Positions 42,163 to 50,906 of a DNA stretch of 64,000 nt are shown here, in pieces. Source of the stretch: JAAYEV01 sp964508195 (GTDB lineage Bacteria; Bacillota; Clostridia; Ch29). The translations under genes were made by a program, and so were the position numbers. Each line of letters opens with the position of its first letter. Positions within the stretch are counted from its first letter, which is position 1. The stretch is from NCBI GenBank assembly GCA_964508195.1, contig CAZDSH010000001.1:62001-126000 (forward strand). The letters run 5' to 3'. The notes below the pieces were generated by a model, which was given only the letters and a program-made list of their open reading frames with translations, ran no database searches and was not told the origin of the DNA.

Positions 42163-42243
42163 TTAATTTTTAGGTTTAATCCGGAATAATTTTCTTAGGA
42201 ATGTTCTTAAAAATTTAGGCGGTTTCATTACAAATATTCTCAT
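42163..42243 (-). CDS. spoVM: Stage V sporulation protein SpoVM
   Basis: A 26-residue peptide, the exact length of B. subtilis SpoVM, containing MKPPKFLRTFLRKLF. It is an amphipathic helix that recognises the curved outer forespore membrane and anchors SpoIVA coat assembly. Pro9, needed for proper localisation in B. subtilis, is conserved, and the PKFL core aligns. Genomic position, between thiN and rpmB, is the same as in B. subtilis. GGGGGTG lies five bases before the ATG. It overlaps no other gene; a longer frame running upstream through it is not considered real. Confidence 0.88.
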   Translation of the reverse strand: MRIFVMKPPKFLRTFLRKLFRIKPKN

Positions 42244-42265
42244 ACCTGCACCCCCAATAGAATAA

Positions 42266-42418
42266 TTAACTAGCCAAAACTTTGCAGCCCACGAAAATAA
42301 GAGCAATACTCGCCCCCAACAACCAACACCATGCAGGTAATATGAGGCTGCATATAACACCGAGCACAAACGCAAGAACCAGTAAACTTCCCATACTTTT
42401 CTTTCTAAAACCCGGCAC
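42266..42418 (-). CDS. Small hydrophobic membrane protein, unknown
   Basis: A 50-residue frame starting GTG six bases after GGGGGTGA. After a basic start (VPGFRKKS) it is almost entirely hydrophobic, with two likely membrane spans (SLLVLAFVLGVICSLIL and LLGASIALIFVGCKVL) joined at PAWCW. 22 bp upstream of spoVM. I do not recognise it; small proteins of this look occur at spoVM loci of other clostridia, but I cannot verify orthology. Confidence 0.55.
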   Translation of the reverse strand: MPGFRKKSMGSLLVLAFVLGVICSLILPAWCWLLGASIALIFVGCKVLAS

Positions 42419-42433
42419 GTCTGTTCACCCCCG

Positions 42434-42496
42434 CTACCCGCCGGACACCCTAAAGTATGCAGCCGGAGTCGGCGGCGGCGGAAACCTATCCGACAC
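42434..42496 (-). CDS. Possible 20-residue proline-rich micro-ORF
   Basis: GTG start preceded by GGTGATG; encodes a 20-residue peptide with PPPPTPAAYFRVSGG at its end. It fits between two small membrane-protein frames in the same direction, and its stop is followed at once by the next Shine-Dalgarno. So short a frame can easily be chance. Confidence 0.25.
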   Translation of the reverse strand: MSDRFPPPPTPAAYFRVSGG

Positions 42497-42510
42497 ATAC
42501 CATCACCGTC

Positions 42511-42672
42511 CTAACATAGGAAAAGACGATATAAGGTATAAATAAGGACACCCATTAATATGGCAAGGGTTATGTACCACACCCATAAGGGTATAAACAC
42601 AACTATTGCCAGCACTCCTATCGCAATTGCCATTAACCCTAACATCTTTCTTATACGGGTTCTCCTTCGCAA
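42511..42672 (-). CDS. Small membrane protein, unknown
   Basis: About 53 residues from a TTG directly after GGGAGGAGGGC (an upstream TTG without Shine-Dalgarno gives 61). Basic N-terminus (RRRTRIRKM) then two membrane-spanning stretches (LGLMAIAIGVLAIVVFI and YITLAILMGVLIYTLY). Positive-inside rule puts the N-terminus in the cytoplasm. First gene after the thiN terminator. Not recognised. Confidence 0.55.
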   Translation of the reverse strand: MRRRTRIRKMLGLMAIAIGVLAIVVFIPLWVWYITLAILMGVLIYTLYRLFLC

Positions 42673-42714
42673 GCCCTCCTCCCCCTTATAATGCAATATA
42701 TACGTCTAATTTTT

Positions 42715-42757
42715 CGCAAAATAAAAGCTCCCCTAATACTATGGTATTCAGGGGGCT
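42715..42757 (-). terminator. Terminator after thiN
   Basis: An imperfect 14-position stem (42726-42739 with 44-base-apart partner 42744-42757), loop TATG, followed on the minus strand by TTTTATTTTGC. It begins about 30 nt after the thiN stop and separates thiN from the small sporulation-locus genes. Confidence 0.7.
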
Positions 42758-42786
42758 CCCCAATTGACACTAATATTTGTATATTT

Positions 42787-43413
42787 CTAATCCCTTGGCT
42801 TTATTACTATTAACCATCCCTCTTTGAAATCTATGCGGCCCCGTTCTTCGATGAGCACATTGCTTATACCCCTTGTGCTTTCCATTTTAAGAGTAAAGTC
42901 CCTAAGGGGGTATTTAAAACCCTTTAATGTTAGGCCGCGTACGGCCCCGTTATATGGTATAAGGGAAACAGTCGAGCCCTTCCCTTTTATTGTAGTACCT
43001 TCTTTTATTATTGTTATTCTATTATGCTCATTTATTATTTCCCCCGTTGCATTTTTGTCAGCTATAAACATAAGTAAATTGAGGTTAGCTATAGTATGAT
43101 CTAACCGTGTACCGATAGCCCCAAGGAGCAGTATATGCCGTGCACCCTCTCTAAGGGCATATTCAACGGCCAACTGGGTATCGGTTTTATCCTTTTCCGA
43201 TGGGTACTCGATTATCTTTATACCCCTTAATGTTTCGTCGTTTTTCCTCTTATAGGAATCAAAATCCCCTATTATAACCTGGGGCGTTATATCCATTCTC
43301 CGTGCATGTAGCATACCACCATCGGCACAAATAACTAAGCTGCAATCCTTTAAAAGATCCCGATGGAATTGGGGGTCCTCTAAGCTTCCGTAGGAAATAA
43401 TCGCTGCCTTCAT
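42787..43413 (-). CDS. thiN: Thiamine pyrophosphokinase
   Basis: Transfers pyrophosphate from ATP to thiamine. CADGGMLHARRMDITPQ, IGDFDS, YPSEKDKTDTQLAVEYAL and LGAIGTRLDHTIANL are the catalytic-domain motifs; the C-terminal thiamine-binding domain follows (GSTVSLIPYNGAVRGLTLKG). 208 residues. Starts one base after the rpe stop. Confidence 0.95.
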   Translation of the reverse strand: MKAAIISYGSLEDPQFHRDLLKDCSLVICADGGMLHARRMDITPQVIIGDFDSYKRKNDETLRGIKIIEYPSEKDKTDTQLAVEYALREGARHILLLGAIGTRLDHTIANLNLLMFIADKNATGEIINEHNRITIIKEGTTIKGKGSTVSLIPYNGAVRGLTLKGFKYPLRDFTLKMESTRGISNVLIEERGRIDFKEGWLIVIKPRD

Positions 43414-44082
43414 TTATTTTTCCCCCTCTGCTTTGAACAGCTCTTTAAATTGTATCACTTTTTGTTCCACTGACGGCGCGTTATAAATAGAGGATCCAGC
43501 TACTAGTACAGTAGCCCCAGCCCTTATCAGGGTCCTTGTATTCCCTAAGTCCACGCCCCCGTCCACTTCTATTTCAAAGGAATAGCCCCTGTCCCTTTTT
43601 AACCCTTCAAGCCAGGCTATTTTATCTAAAGCTGCGGGTATGAACTGCTGGCCGCCAAAACCCGGGTTAACGGCCATAACTAGTACAAGATCCAACTCCG
43701 GTAACATATATTCGAGTACCCCCGGAGGTGTTGCCGGGTTTATGGATATCCCTGCCTTTTTGCCCAATCCCTTTATGTTGGATACAGTTTTATGTATATG
43801 GCTACAGGCTTCCCAGTGCACGGTAATTATATCAGCCCCCGCCATTACAAAATCCTTTATATACCTATCGGCATTTTCAATCATCAAATGTACGTCAAAG
43901 GGAATATCGGAAATCCCCCTGAGGCACTTTATAACCCCGGGGCCTATCGTGATGTTGGGTACGAAATGGCCATCCATGACGTCTATATGCAACCAATCCG
44001 CCCCCGCCCTCTCAACCTTTATTATTTCGTCCCCTAATCGTGCAAAGTCCGCTGAGAGCAGGGATGGGGCCAGTTTAATCAT
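43414..44082 (-). CDS. rpe: Ribulose-phosphate 3-epimerase
   Basis: Pentose phosphate pathway TIM-barrel epimerase. LAPSLLSADFARLGDEI, HIDVMDGHFVPNITIGP, DVHLMIENADRY, VMAVNPGFGGQQFIP and EVDGGVDLGNT cover the metal-binding His/Asp set. 222 residues. Overlaps the end of rsgA by eight bases. Confidence 0.97.
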   Translation of the reverse strand: MIKLAPSLLSADFARLGDEIIKVERAGADWLHIDVMDGHFVPNITIGPGVIKCLRGISDIPFDVHLMIENADRYIKDFVMAGADIITVHWEACSHIHKTVSNIKGLGKKAGISINPATPPGVLEYMLPELDLVLVMAVNPGFGGQQFIPAALDKIAWLEGLKRDRGYSFEIEVDGGVDLGNTRTLIRAGATVLVAGSSIYNAPSVEQKVIQFKELFKAEGEK

Positions 44083-44980
44083 ACTTTCTCCTCCTCCCCC
44101 GTCGTAATTCTTCTAACAATACTATGTAATTATTATACCGAAAAAGTGCTATCTTCCCTTCTTGTACCGCATTTTTTATGGCACAACCTGGTTCATTTAT
44201 ATGCGTACACCCGACATATTTACATTCGCCGGCGAGGGTTACAAATTCTTTGTACAGGCTGCCAAATTCCTTTTCTTCTATATCCCCTAGAGCTTTTTGT
44301 GTGCTTAGGTCTAATGAGCTAAAACCCGGAGTATCCACTACCATCCCACCAAAATCCAAATCCAGCAATTTCGTATGGCGGGTAATATGTCTACCCCTCT
44401 TTAGTCTATCGCTTATTTCACCAACCCTTAGATCTAATCCGGGTTGTAATGTATTAATTATACTGCTTTTACCCACCCCTGACATGCCGGCGAACACCGA
44501 AATCTTTTCCCTGAGGGCCTCCTTTAAATCTTCTATGCCCCGCCCGGTTTTAGTACTAGTGCAAAGTACTTTGTAACCGGCACGCCGATACGCGTCGGTA
44601 ATATTTTTAACCCCGCCTTCCTCGCTGAGGTCCATCTTATTTAAACATATAATACCCTTTATATTATTTATATGGGCTAGTATCAACAACCGGTCCGCCA
44701 ACAACAGATCAGGCTTAGGTTTTTTTACTGCGATGACCACTACACATTGCTGCACATTGGCTACACTGGGCCTCAACAACAGGCTGTGCCTTGGCAATAT
44801 CTCGTAAATAATTCCTTGGGATGTGCTATCGCCTATAAGGGAGACCAGCACTAAGTCCCCCACTATGGGGGTTTTTTTATTCTTTCTAAAGAGTCCCCTG
44901 GGTTTACATTCGATAAGACCTATGGAGGTATTTACATAGTAGAAGCCCCCTATCCCTTTCATGATTCTACCTTCGATCAT
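44075..44980 (-). CDS. rsgA: Small-subunit ribosome biogenesis GTPase RsgA
   Basis: Circularly permuted GTPase checking late 30S assembly. OB domain first (GRIMKGIGGFYYVNTS), then NKMDL (G4), AGMSGVGKSSIIN (G1), DTPGFSSLDL (G3), and a C-terminal zinc motif with C-x(6)-C-x-H and a later C (GECKYVGCTHINEPGCAI). 301 residues. Follows prkC with a one-base gap; the Shine-Dalgarno GGGAGG overlaps the prkC end. Confidence 0.97.
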   Translation of the reverse strand: MIEGRIMKGIGGFYYVNTSIGLIECKPRGLFRKNKKTPIVGDLVLVSLIGDSTSQGIIYEILPRHSLLLRPSVANVQQCVVVIAVKKPKPDLLLADRLLILAHINNIKGIICLNKMDLSEEGGVKNITDAYRRAGYKVLCTSTKTGRGIEDLKEALREKISVFAGMSGVGKSSIINTLQPGLDLRVGEISDRLKRGRHITRHTKLLDLDFGGMVVDTPGFSSLDLSTQKALGDIEEKEFGSLYKEFVTLAGECKYVGCTHINEPGCAIKNAVQEGKIALFRYNNYIVLLEELRRGRRRKYD

Positions 44981-44981
44981 C

Positions 44982-46904
44982 CTATTCCTCCCTGCTAAAG
45001 TTTACAACCTCATCGCTTTTTATAACATCATCAAATAGAACTACGATCCTTGCCTCGCCCTTCCCCGTTACGGCTATTTTTAGGGGGCTCTCATCGGCAT
45101 CGTGCCTCATTTGGTATTCTATTTCCTCCGTATCCCCCTGATACTTTTTGACGGTTACTTTAACATTTCTACTATGTTCCGGTAAATTTATTGTTAACAT
45201 CTTTGTTCCCTCTGTCAACGGCGGCGGGTCCTCTTTTTTACCCGTGCTCACCCATAGACCGATAGAAGCCCCCTCCTCGACGACGGTGTTCGGCGGTATA
45301 CTCTGGCTAATAACGTAACCCTTAGGTATAACATCGCTCTCCTGGGGATACGTATCCGCCAGCACCATCCCCGCATTCTGTATATCAGTTTTTGCTGTCT
45401 GTAGATCTAGGCCCACCACCGGAGGTACGAGGATCTGCTGTATTTTCGGGCCTGAACTTATAATCAAATCCACTGGAGTACCCTCGTCAACCATTATCCC
45501 CGGTTCAGGATCCTGATCTATTACCACACCTACGGTTATCCTCTCACTGGAACGAGTGTCTATATACCCTTCTATAAGCCCTTTTTGCCTTAATTCCGCT
45601 AGGGCTTCAGCAGAATCTTTATTGCGCAAATAAGGCACTTTAGTTTTTTCAGGACCGAGGCTTAATATTACCAATACAGGGTTACTGACCTTGTTTTCTG
45701 TACCTTCGCTAGGATATTGCTTTATTACCGTTCCCGCTTCATACTTGGGACTGTGCTGTCTTTCCCTTATCTCCATTGTAAGGCCTGCATCCTTTAAATC
45801 CTTTTCGGCCTCTTCTTGGGTCTTACCGACTATACCCGGTACCTTCACCACGTCTACGGCTAATAATCCCTGAATCAGCTTACTACCGCCATATCCTATA
45901 CCTACTAGAGCTAGCAGTACCACTATCGCTACAATAACGGCCCTTTTTCCCCTACCATTTTTGCTATCCCTGCCTACCTTTTTACGGTTCCTTCGCTCAC
46001 TCCTAGCACTTCTATCCCCTAGGGCAGGCATTATTATGGTGGGGCTTGTTTCCTCGTCTACATCAGGGCTTTTGAATACTATTCCGTTGTTGTCCATAAA
46101 GGCCTCAAGATCGGCTAACATTTCTATAGCGGTTTCATATCGATTTGCCGGTTCTTTTTGCGTAGCTTTCATTACTATCTGTTCAAGGCCCGGGGGGATA
46201 CCCTCTATTAGATCCGCCGGCGGAATCACCGTCTCCTGTATATGTTTTAGGGCTATAGATATAGGGCTTTCCCCTTCGAAGGGCACCTTGCCCGTTACCA
46301 TCTCATATAACACTATCCCTAGGGAATACAAATCAGATTTCTCGTCGATGTATCCCCCCCGGGCCTGTTCCGGAGAAAAATAATGTACTGAACCTATTAC
46401 GCTCCCGGTATTTGTTACTGTAGAACTCGTAACAGCCCGGGCGATACCAAAGTCCGTAACCTTAGCGATACCCTCCCTCGTCACGAGTATATTATGGGGT
46501 TTTATATCCCTGTGCACTATATGGTTTTCGTGGGCATGCACGAGGGCTTTACATATCTGTTTAGCTATATCCGTTGCATGGGCGGGGGTCAACCTCCTTT
46601 TATTCCTTATAAGTTGTTTAAGGGTTTCGCCCTCTATATACTCCATTACAATATAGTGCGTATCTCCGTCAATGCCCACATCATATATATTAACTATATT
46701 TTGGTGGGATAGACTAGCCGCTGCCTGGGATTCCTGCCTGAACTTCTTTATAAAGCTCTCATCACTTACAAACTCCGGCCTTAGTATCTTTACCGCAACG
46801 TATCTATTTAGCAGGCTACACCTCGCCTTATAAACGATAGACATGCCGCCGCTACCCACCTTCTCCACCAACTCGTATCTATTGCCAAGGATTCGGCCGA
46901 TCAT
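44982..46904 (-). CDS. prkC: Ser/Thr protein kinase PrkC with PASTA repeats
   Basis: Membrane kinase sensing muropeptides or lipid II; in B. subtilis it can trigger germination. Kinase domain residues about 10-265 (GSGGMSIVYKA, HRDIKPHNILV, DFGIARAV, SPEQARGG); a basic linker; membrane segment VIVAIVVLLALVGIGYG; three PASTA repeats outside (VKVPGIVGKTQEEAEKDL, VPYLRNKDSAEALAELR, VPPVVGLDLQTAKTDI); a Pro-rich linker and a final beta domain. The ATG at 46904 overlaps the stp stop as ATGA, giving 640 residues. Confidence 0.97.
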   Translation of the reverse strand: MIGRILGNRYELVEKVGSGGMSIVYKARCSLLNRYVAVKILRPEFVSDESFIKKFRQESQAAASLSHQNIVNIYDVGIDGDTHYIVMEYIEGETLKQLIRNKRRLTPAHATDIAKQICKALVHAHENHIVHRDIKPHNILVTREGIAKVTDFGIARAVTSSTVTNTGSVIGSVHYFSPEQARGGYIDEKSDLYSLGIVLYEMVTGKVPFEGESPISIALKHIQETVIPPADLIEGIPPGLEQIVMKATQKEPANRYETAIEMLADLEAFMDNNGIVFKSPDVDEETSPTIIMPALGDRSARSERRNRKKVGRDSKNGRGKRAVIVAIVVLLALVGIGYGGSKLIQGLLAVDVVKVPGIVGKTQEEAEKDLKDAGLTMEIRERQHSPKYEAGTVIKQYPSEGTENKVSNPVLVILSLGPEKTKVPYLRNKDSAEALAELRQKGLIEGYIDTRSSERITVGVVIDQDPEPGIMVDEGTPVDLIISSGPKIQQILVPPVVGLDLQTAKTDIQNAGMVLADTYPQESDVIPKGYVISQSIPPNTVVEEGASIGLWVSTGKKEDPPPLTEGTKMLTINLPEHSRNVKVTVKKYQGDTEEIEYQMRHDADESPLKIAVTGKGEARIVVLFDDVIKSDEVVNFSREE

Positions 46905-47644
46905 GAGCTCCACCTCACCTTCACTACTATTGCCGTTATATTATCCCTTCCGCCCTTCATATTTGCCTCGTCTACTAACATCTTTGTTATGATCCGAGGC
47001 TCTTCATCTATGCTACAGATCCCTACTATCTCCTTCAGATTAAGCATGTTTGTAAGACCGTCGGTACAAAGGAGCAACGTATCCCCTTCCCATAGGTTTT
47101 CCGTATTAAGCTCCATATCTAATTCCATATCTACACCTAAAGCCTTTGTTATTATATTTTTTTGCGGATGACAGTTACCTTCTTCAGGGGAAATGCTACC
47201 ATTTTTTATTAGCTGGGCCACTAAGGAATGGTCTTCTGTAAGTTTACGGCACTTTCCGTTTCGCATCAGGTACATCCTACTATCACCGATATGGCCTATA
47301 TACACCTTTTTATCCTCGATCATAGCCATAGTAAGGGTTGTACCCATCCCTCTAAGGCCCATGTCCACCATAGCTAGGTTGTATATAACGCTGTTAGCCT
47401 CTATTATAGCATCCCTTATCATGACGAGCCTATTATTGATGTATTGCGGATCCTTAAAATTATTTTCTATAAAGGATTTAACGGTATCAACAGCGATCCT
47501 GCTTGCAACTTCGCCGCCATTGTGCCCGCCCATACCATCGGCTACGATGTATAGATACGGTGCACCAAAATCCCTTGAACAGTGATAACTGTCTTGATTC
47601 ATTGCCCTTTGTAAACCTATGTCGGTAGCAGCTCCGGCCTTCAT
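46901..47644 (-). CDS. stp: PP2C-type Ser/Thr phosphatase Stp (PrpC)
   Basis: Reverses PrkC phosphorylation. Metal-binding motifs of PP2C: NQDSYHC, VADGMGGHNGGEVAS, GHIGDSRMYLMRNG, LTEDHSLVAQL, LLCTDGLTNML and GGRDNITAIVV. 247 residues. Translationally coupled to prkC by a four-base overlap and 11 nt after rlmN. Confidence 0.97.
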   Translation of the reverse strand: MKAGAATDIGLQRAMNQDSYHCSRDFGAPYLYIVADGMGGHNGGEVASRIAVDTVKSFIENNFKDPQYINNRLVMIRDAIIEANSVIYNLAMVDMGLRGMGTTLTMAMIEDKKVYIGHIGDSRMYLMRNGKCRKLTEDHSLVAQLIKNGSISPEEGNCHPQKNIITKALGVDMELDMELNTENLWEGDTLLLCTDGLTNMLNLKEIVGICSIDEEPRIITKMLVDEANMKGGRDNITAIVVKVRWSS

Positions 47645-47655
47645 AAGCCTACCCC

Positions 47656-48702
47656 CTACTTTCGAATATTTTCATCCCCTACGTATCCCGCCCTAAGTTG
47701 TCCACAGGCCCCTGATATATCCCTGCCCATACCGCGTCTTACGGTTACCGTGATACCCCTTTCCCTTAACAGGGTTTCAAAGGTTTTTATCCCGTTTGCA
47801 CCGGGCTGTTTGTACGGAAAACCCTCCGTCGGGTTTATGGGAATAAGATTAACATTGCATAGCATTCCCTCTAAAAGGTTCGCAAGCCTTATAGCATCCC
47901 CGGGATGGGCATTTAATCCGTCTATGAGGGCATACTCAAAGGTAACCCTTCTGCCAATACGCTTTATAAAATATTCACAGGCCTGTAATATTTCTTTTAT
48001 TTTATATTTTTTTGCCACGGGCATCAAGGCAAAACGCGTTGTATCATCCGCTGCGTGTAGTGAAAGGGAAAGATTTATAGGGAGCCCCAGGTCAGCCAGT
48101 TCAATAATTTCCGGTACCAAACCGCAGGTGGATAATGTAATGCGCCTTAGTCCGATGCCTAAACCTTCCTCCAAGTTTGCGCTACGGATAAAAGAAATAA
48201 CGTTTTCGAAATTGTCCAAGGGCTCGCCGCTACCCATTATCACTACATTGGAGATTCTGTCCCCGGTATCCCGATGTACCGTTAATATTTGGGCGAGTAT
48301 TTCGCCCCCTGTAAGGTTTCGTATTAAACCGTTTTTTGTCGAAGCGCAGAAGCTACATCCCATACGGCAACCTACCTGGCTTGATACACAAACCGTTGTA
48401 CCGAATTTATAAACGAGGCGTACGGTTTCTATTATACTCCCGTCTTTATATTTTAACAGGTACTTTATAGTATCATCGAATTTTGATATGGATTTTTTAA
48501 TTATCCCGGGCATGCCTGTTAAAAATTCCTTCGATAGTTGTCTTTGTAATCCCTCGGGTAGGTTTTTCATCTGTTCAAAATCGCTAACACCCTTATAAAG
48601 CCAGTCCCAGATCTGTTTACCCCTATATTCGGGATGTCCGAGGCTATGGGCAACCTGTTTAAGCCCCTTTATATCCAAGTCCAGCAAAATATTTCGTTCC
48701 AT
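47656..48702 (-). CDS. rlmN: 23S rRNA/tRNA (adenine-C2) methyltransferase RlmN
   Basis: Radical SAM methylase for A2503 of 23S rRNA and A37 of some tRNAs. The cluster motif CRMGCSFC follows CVSSQVG; GEPLDNFENV, STCGLVPEI and LHAADDTTR are typical; the C-terminal methylatable Cys lies in ISGACGQL and the second in the GMGRDISG region. 348 residues. First gene of the rlmN-stp-prkC-rsgA-rpe-thiN operon. Confidence 0.97.
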   Translation of the reverse strand: MERNILLDLDIKGLKQVAHSLGHPEYRGKQIWDWLYKGVSDFEQMKNLPEGLQRQLSKEFLTGMPGIIKKSISKFDDTIKYLLKYKDGSIIETVRLVYKFGTTVCVSSQVGCRMGCSFCASTKNGLIRNLTGGEILAQILTVHRDTGDRISNVVIMGSGEPLDNFENVISFIRSANLEEGLGIGLRRITLSTCGLVPEIIELADLGLPINLSLSLHAADDTTRFALMPVAKKYKIKEILQACEYFIKRIGRRVTFEYALIDGLNAHPGDAIRLANLLEGMLCNVNLIPINPTEGFPYKQPGANGIKTFETLLRERGITVTVRRGMGRDISGACGQLRAGYVGDENIRK

Positions 48703-48736
48703 ATATCCACCTTCCGTTAATTATACAACAAATACT

Positions 48737-48766
48737 TGTGTTATAATATATCCATATTATAACACA
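48737..48766. repeat. Perfect 13-bp inverted repeat in the rlmN promoter region
   Basis: Arms TGTGTTATAATAT (48737-48749) and ATATTATAACACA (48754-48766) around ATCC. It overlaps a minus-strand promoter: TTGCAT (48768-48773), 17 bp, TATATT (48745-48750). Its position 35-64 nt before the rlmN ATG suits an operator for the kinase/phosphatase operon, although an AT-rich promoter duplication is also possible. Confidence 0.7.
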
Positions 48767-48773
48767 TATGCAA
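48745..48773 (-). promoter_or_regulatory. Candidate promoter for rlmN-stp-prkC operon
   Basis: TTGCAT (48768-48773), 17 bp, TATATT (48745-48750). The inverted repeat also creates an extended -10-like TGTTATAAT nearby, so the true start could be shifted. Confidence 0.5.
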
Positions 48774-48812
48774 AGATACTACCCTTCGTCGGAGGGACCA
48801 CATATTATTAAC

Positions 48813-48840
48813 AAAAAGATTGAGCCCTTTATAGGGTCCT
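48813..48840 (-). terminator. Weak terminator after rsmB
   Basis: A short CCCT/AGGG stem with flanking wobble pairs (48825-48828 with 48833-48836), followed on the minus strand by ATCTTTTTGTT. It lies just after the rsmB stop. Confidence 0.4.
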
Positions 48841-48847
48841 TTAAAAT

Positions 48848-50203
48848 TTAAGTTTTTTGTACTCGTTTTAGTTTACATATAAAAAACCCGTCGGTTCCAT
48901 GTACGTTCGGAAAGAGCTGTAAATACCCCTTTTTCGCATTCCCCTTGGCCAACTTATCAGGCAATGCCCTAGAAAAATCCCACAATCTGTATCCGGGCTC
49001 TCCATGTAAAAAGTCCTCTATGACATCCTGATTCTCCCAAGGCATTATCGTACAAGTACAGTACAAAAGGTATCCGCCGGGCTTTACGTAAGTAGCGGCA
49101 TTTTTTAGTATTCTTTTTTGTATCTTAGCCAATTCCTTATAGTGCGCCCTTTTTTTGTTCCATTTTATATCCGGTTTTCTTCTTATTACACCGAGACCTG
49201 AACAGGGTGCGTCTACTAACACCTTATCACCTTTGCCCTCGAGGGATGGATCGTGCCTAAGGGCGTCATGGATTTCTGTTTCTATACATCGGATACCAAG
49301 CCTTTTATAGTTATCCCTAACCAGATTCAATTTATTTTTACTTATATCCCTAGCTATAATATTACCGGAATCCCCCATAAGCTGTGCCGCGTAAGTTGCC
49401 TTACCCCCCGGTGCGCTACAGAGATCTATAATTAGTTCACCGGGTTTAGGATCGAGGGCCTTTATTGCGAGCATAGAGCTTTCGTCCTGGACGTAAAACA
49501 ATCCATCCCTATAGGCATCACTTATAAAAAGGCCTAATCCGTTCTTCACAAAAAGCGCATCATCGCAATACATACCGTGTTCTGTATGGATATCCCGGCT
49601 TGCCAGGTTGTCCATAAGACGCTGCCTATTCGTTTTTAATGTGTTTACCCGTAACGTCATCCTTGGGATTACATTGTTAGCCTTACAAAGATCCTCGGTA
49701 AACCCTCGGCCGAATATCTTTATCCAATCGTCTACCATCCATCTGGCATGGGAATATTTTATGCTAATATATGAAGAAGGTTCCTTCTCCTTTGATGGCA
49801 GTCTTATCCTTTCCGGGAACCTTACTATACTGCGCAAAATACCGTTAACAAAACCCGAGGCCCTAGGGCCGGCAATCTCCTTCGTCAGTTCTACCCCCTC
49901 GTACACTACGGCAAAATCCGGCACTTTATCTAAAAATAGTAGTTGAAACACCGATAACCGCAATATATTGCGAATAGGTTCTGATATGTTATCCCTTTTG
50001 ATATTTGAAAAGGTTTCTATCACCCAGTCTAAATATAGCTTATTTTCTAAAACACCGTATACAATACGCGTAATAAGGGCCCTGTCCTTAGGCGGAAATT
50101 CCTTCAAGGAAAAGGCCCTGTCTAATAGGACATTGGGATAAGTACTGTGTCCTATAGTTCTTTGGATTATATTTAATGCTGTCTTCCTCGGGTTATTTTT
50201 CAA
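48848..50203 (-). CDS. rsmB: 16S rRNA (cytosine-C5) methyltransferase RsmB
   Basis: Methylates C967 of 16S rRNA. N-terminal NusB-like domain (KTALNIIQRTIGHSTYPNVL, residues 7-26) and C-terminal methylase with DLCSAPGGKATYAAQLM, VDAPCSGLGVIRRKPDIKW and catalytic Cys in CTCTIMPWENQ. 451 residues. Last gene of the priA-def-fmt-rsmB run. Confidence 0.96.
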   Translation of the reverse strand: MKNNPRKTALNIIQRTIGHSTYPNVLLDRAFSLKEFPPKDRALITRIVYGVLENKLYLDWVIETFSNIKRDNISEPIRNILRLSVFQLLFLDKVPDFAVVYEGVELTKEIAGPRASGFVNGILRSIVRFPERIRLPSKEKEPSSYISIKYSHARWMVDDWIKIFGRGFTEDLCKANNVIPRMTLRVNTLKTNRQRLMDNLASRDIHTEHGMYCDDALFVKNGLGLFISDAYRDGLFYVQDESSMLAIKALDPKPGELIIDLCSAPGGKATYAAQLMGDSGNIIARDISKNKLNLVRDNYKRLGIRCIETEIHDALRHDPSLEGKGDKVLVDAPCSGLGVIRRKPDIKWNKKRAHYKELAKIQKRILKNAATYVKPGGYLLYCTCTIMPWENQDVIEDFLHGEPGYRLWDFSRALPDKLAKGNAKKGYLQLFPNVHGTDGFFICKLKRVQKT

Positions 50204-50222
50204 TTTTACTCCCCCACGGTCC

Positions 50223-50906
50223 CTATTTTCTCCTATTAGCCAACATTATAAACCTAAGGAGCTGTAGTACCGCAGTTAAGGCCGCTGCTACATAGGTAAG
50301 GGCCGCTGCACTTAATACCTTTTTAGCCGGTCCTATCTCTTCTCCGGCTAATATCCCGTTATCGGTTAGCATAACTATTGCCCTTTTACTGGCGTTAAGT
50401 TCTACCGGCAGGGTAATAATTTGAAACAATACGACAACCGTAAAGAATATTATGCCAATCTGCATAAGTTCAAACCACCTCATTAAAAGGCCGATCATAA
50501 TAAAAATCCAGGACATGCTAGAACCAAATCCAGCTATCGGCGCGATGGTATTCCTTATAGAAAGGGGTATATATCCTACGGAATGTTGTACCGCATGCCC
50601 CGCTTCATGGGCCGCTACCCCTAGGGCAGCTATTGAGGTGCTATTATGCACCGAATCCGATAGCCTAAGCACACGATTTCTCGGGTCGTAATGGTCCGTT
50701 AAATTACCCCTTACCCTTTCTATCCTCACGTTACCCAAACCCTTTGAATCCAGTATAATCCTTGCAACATTGCTGGCGGTATAACCTTTCCTGCCGGCTA
50801 CCCTCGAATACCTTTGAAATGTACTGCTTATCTTTGTCTGAGCGTACAACGAAAAGAGTATTGCCGGTATCAATAGTATAAAGGTTGAATCCAGGCTAAA
50901 TAACAT
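50223..50906 (-). CDS. Membrane zinc metallopeptidase (YugP-like)
   Basis: 227 residues of the neutral zinc metallopeptidase family exemplified by YugP. N-terminal membrane segment (TFILLIPAILFSLYA), the zinc motif HEAGHAVQHSVG (HExxH), and two to three C-terminal membrane segments (MSWIFIMIGLLMRWFELM, GIIFFTVVVLFQIITLP, LTYVAAALTAVLQLL). Substrate unknown. Between DUF116 and rsmB, a common clostridial arrangement; one-base overlap with the DUF116 gene. Confidence 0.88.
   Translation of the reverse strand: MLFSLDSTFILLIPAILFSLYAQTKISSTFQRYSRVAGRKGYTASNVARIILDSKGLGNVRIERVRGNLTDHYDPRNRVLRLSDSVHNSTSIAALGVAAHEAGHAVQHSVGYIPLSIRNTIAPIAGFGSSMSWIFIMIGLLMRWFELMQIGIIFFTVVVLFQIITLPVELNASKRAIVMLTDNGILAGEEIGPAKKVLSAAALTYVAAALTAVLQLLRFIMLANRRK

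Noticed and set aside
42163..42498. A single 111-residue gene
   Set aside because: Only its last 26 codons (SpoVM) make sense; upstream, a different frame encodes a well-formed hydrophobic protein with its own Shine-Dalgarno.
42282..42545. An 87-residue plus-strand frame
   Set aside because: Antisense to the small membrane-protein frames, with no family features or ribosome-binding site.
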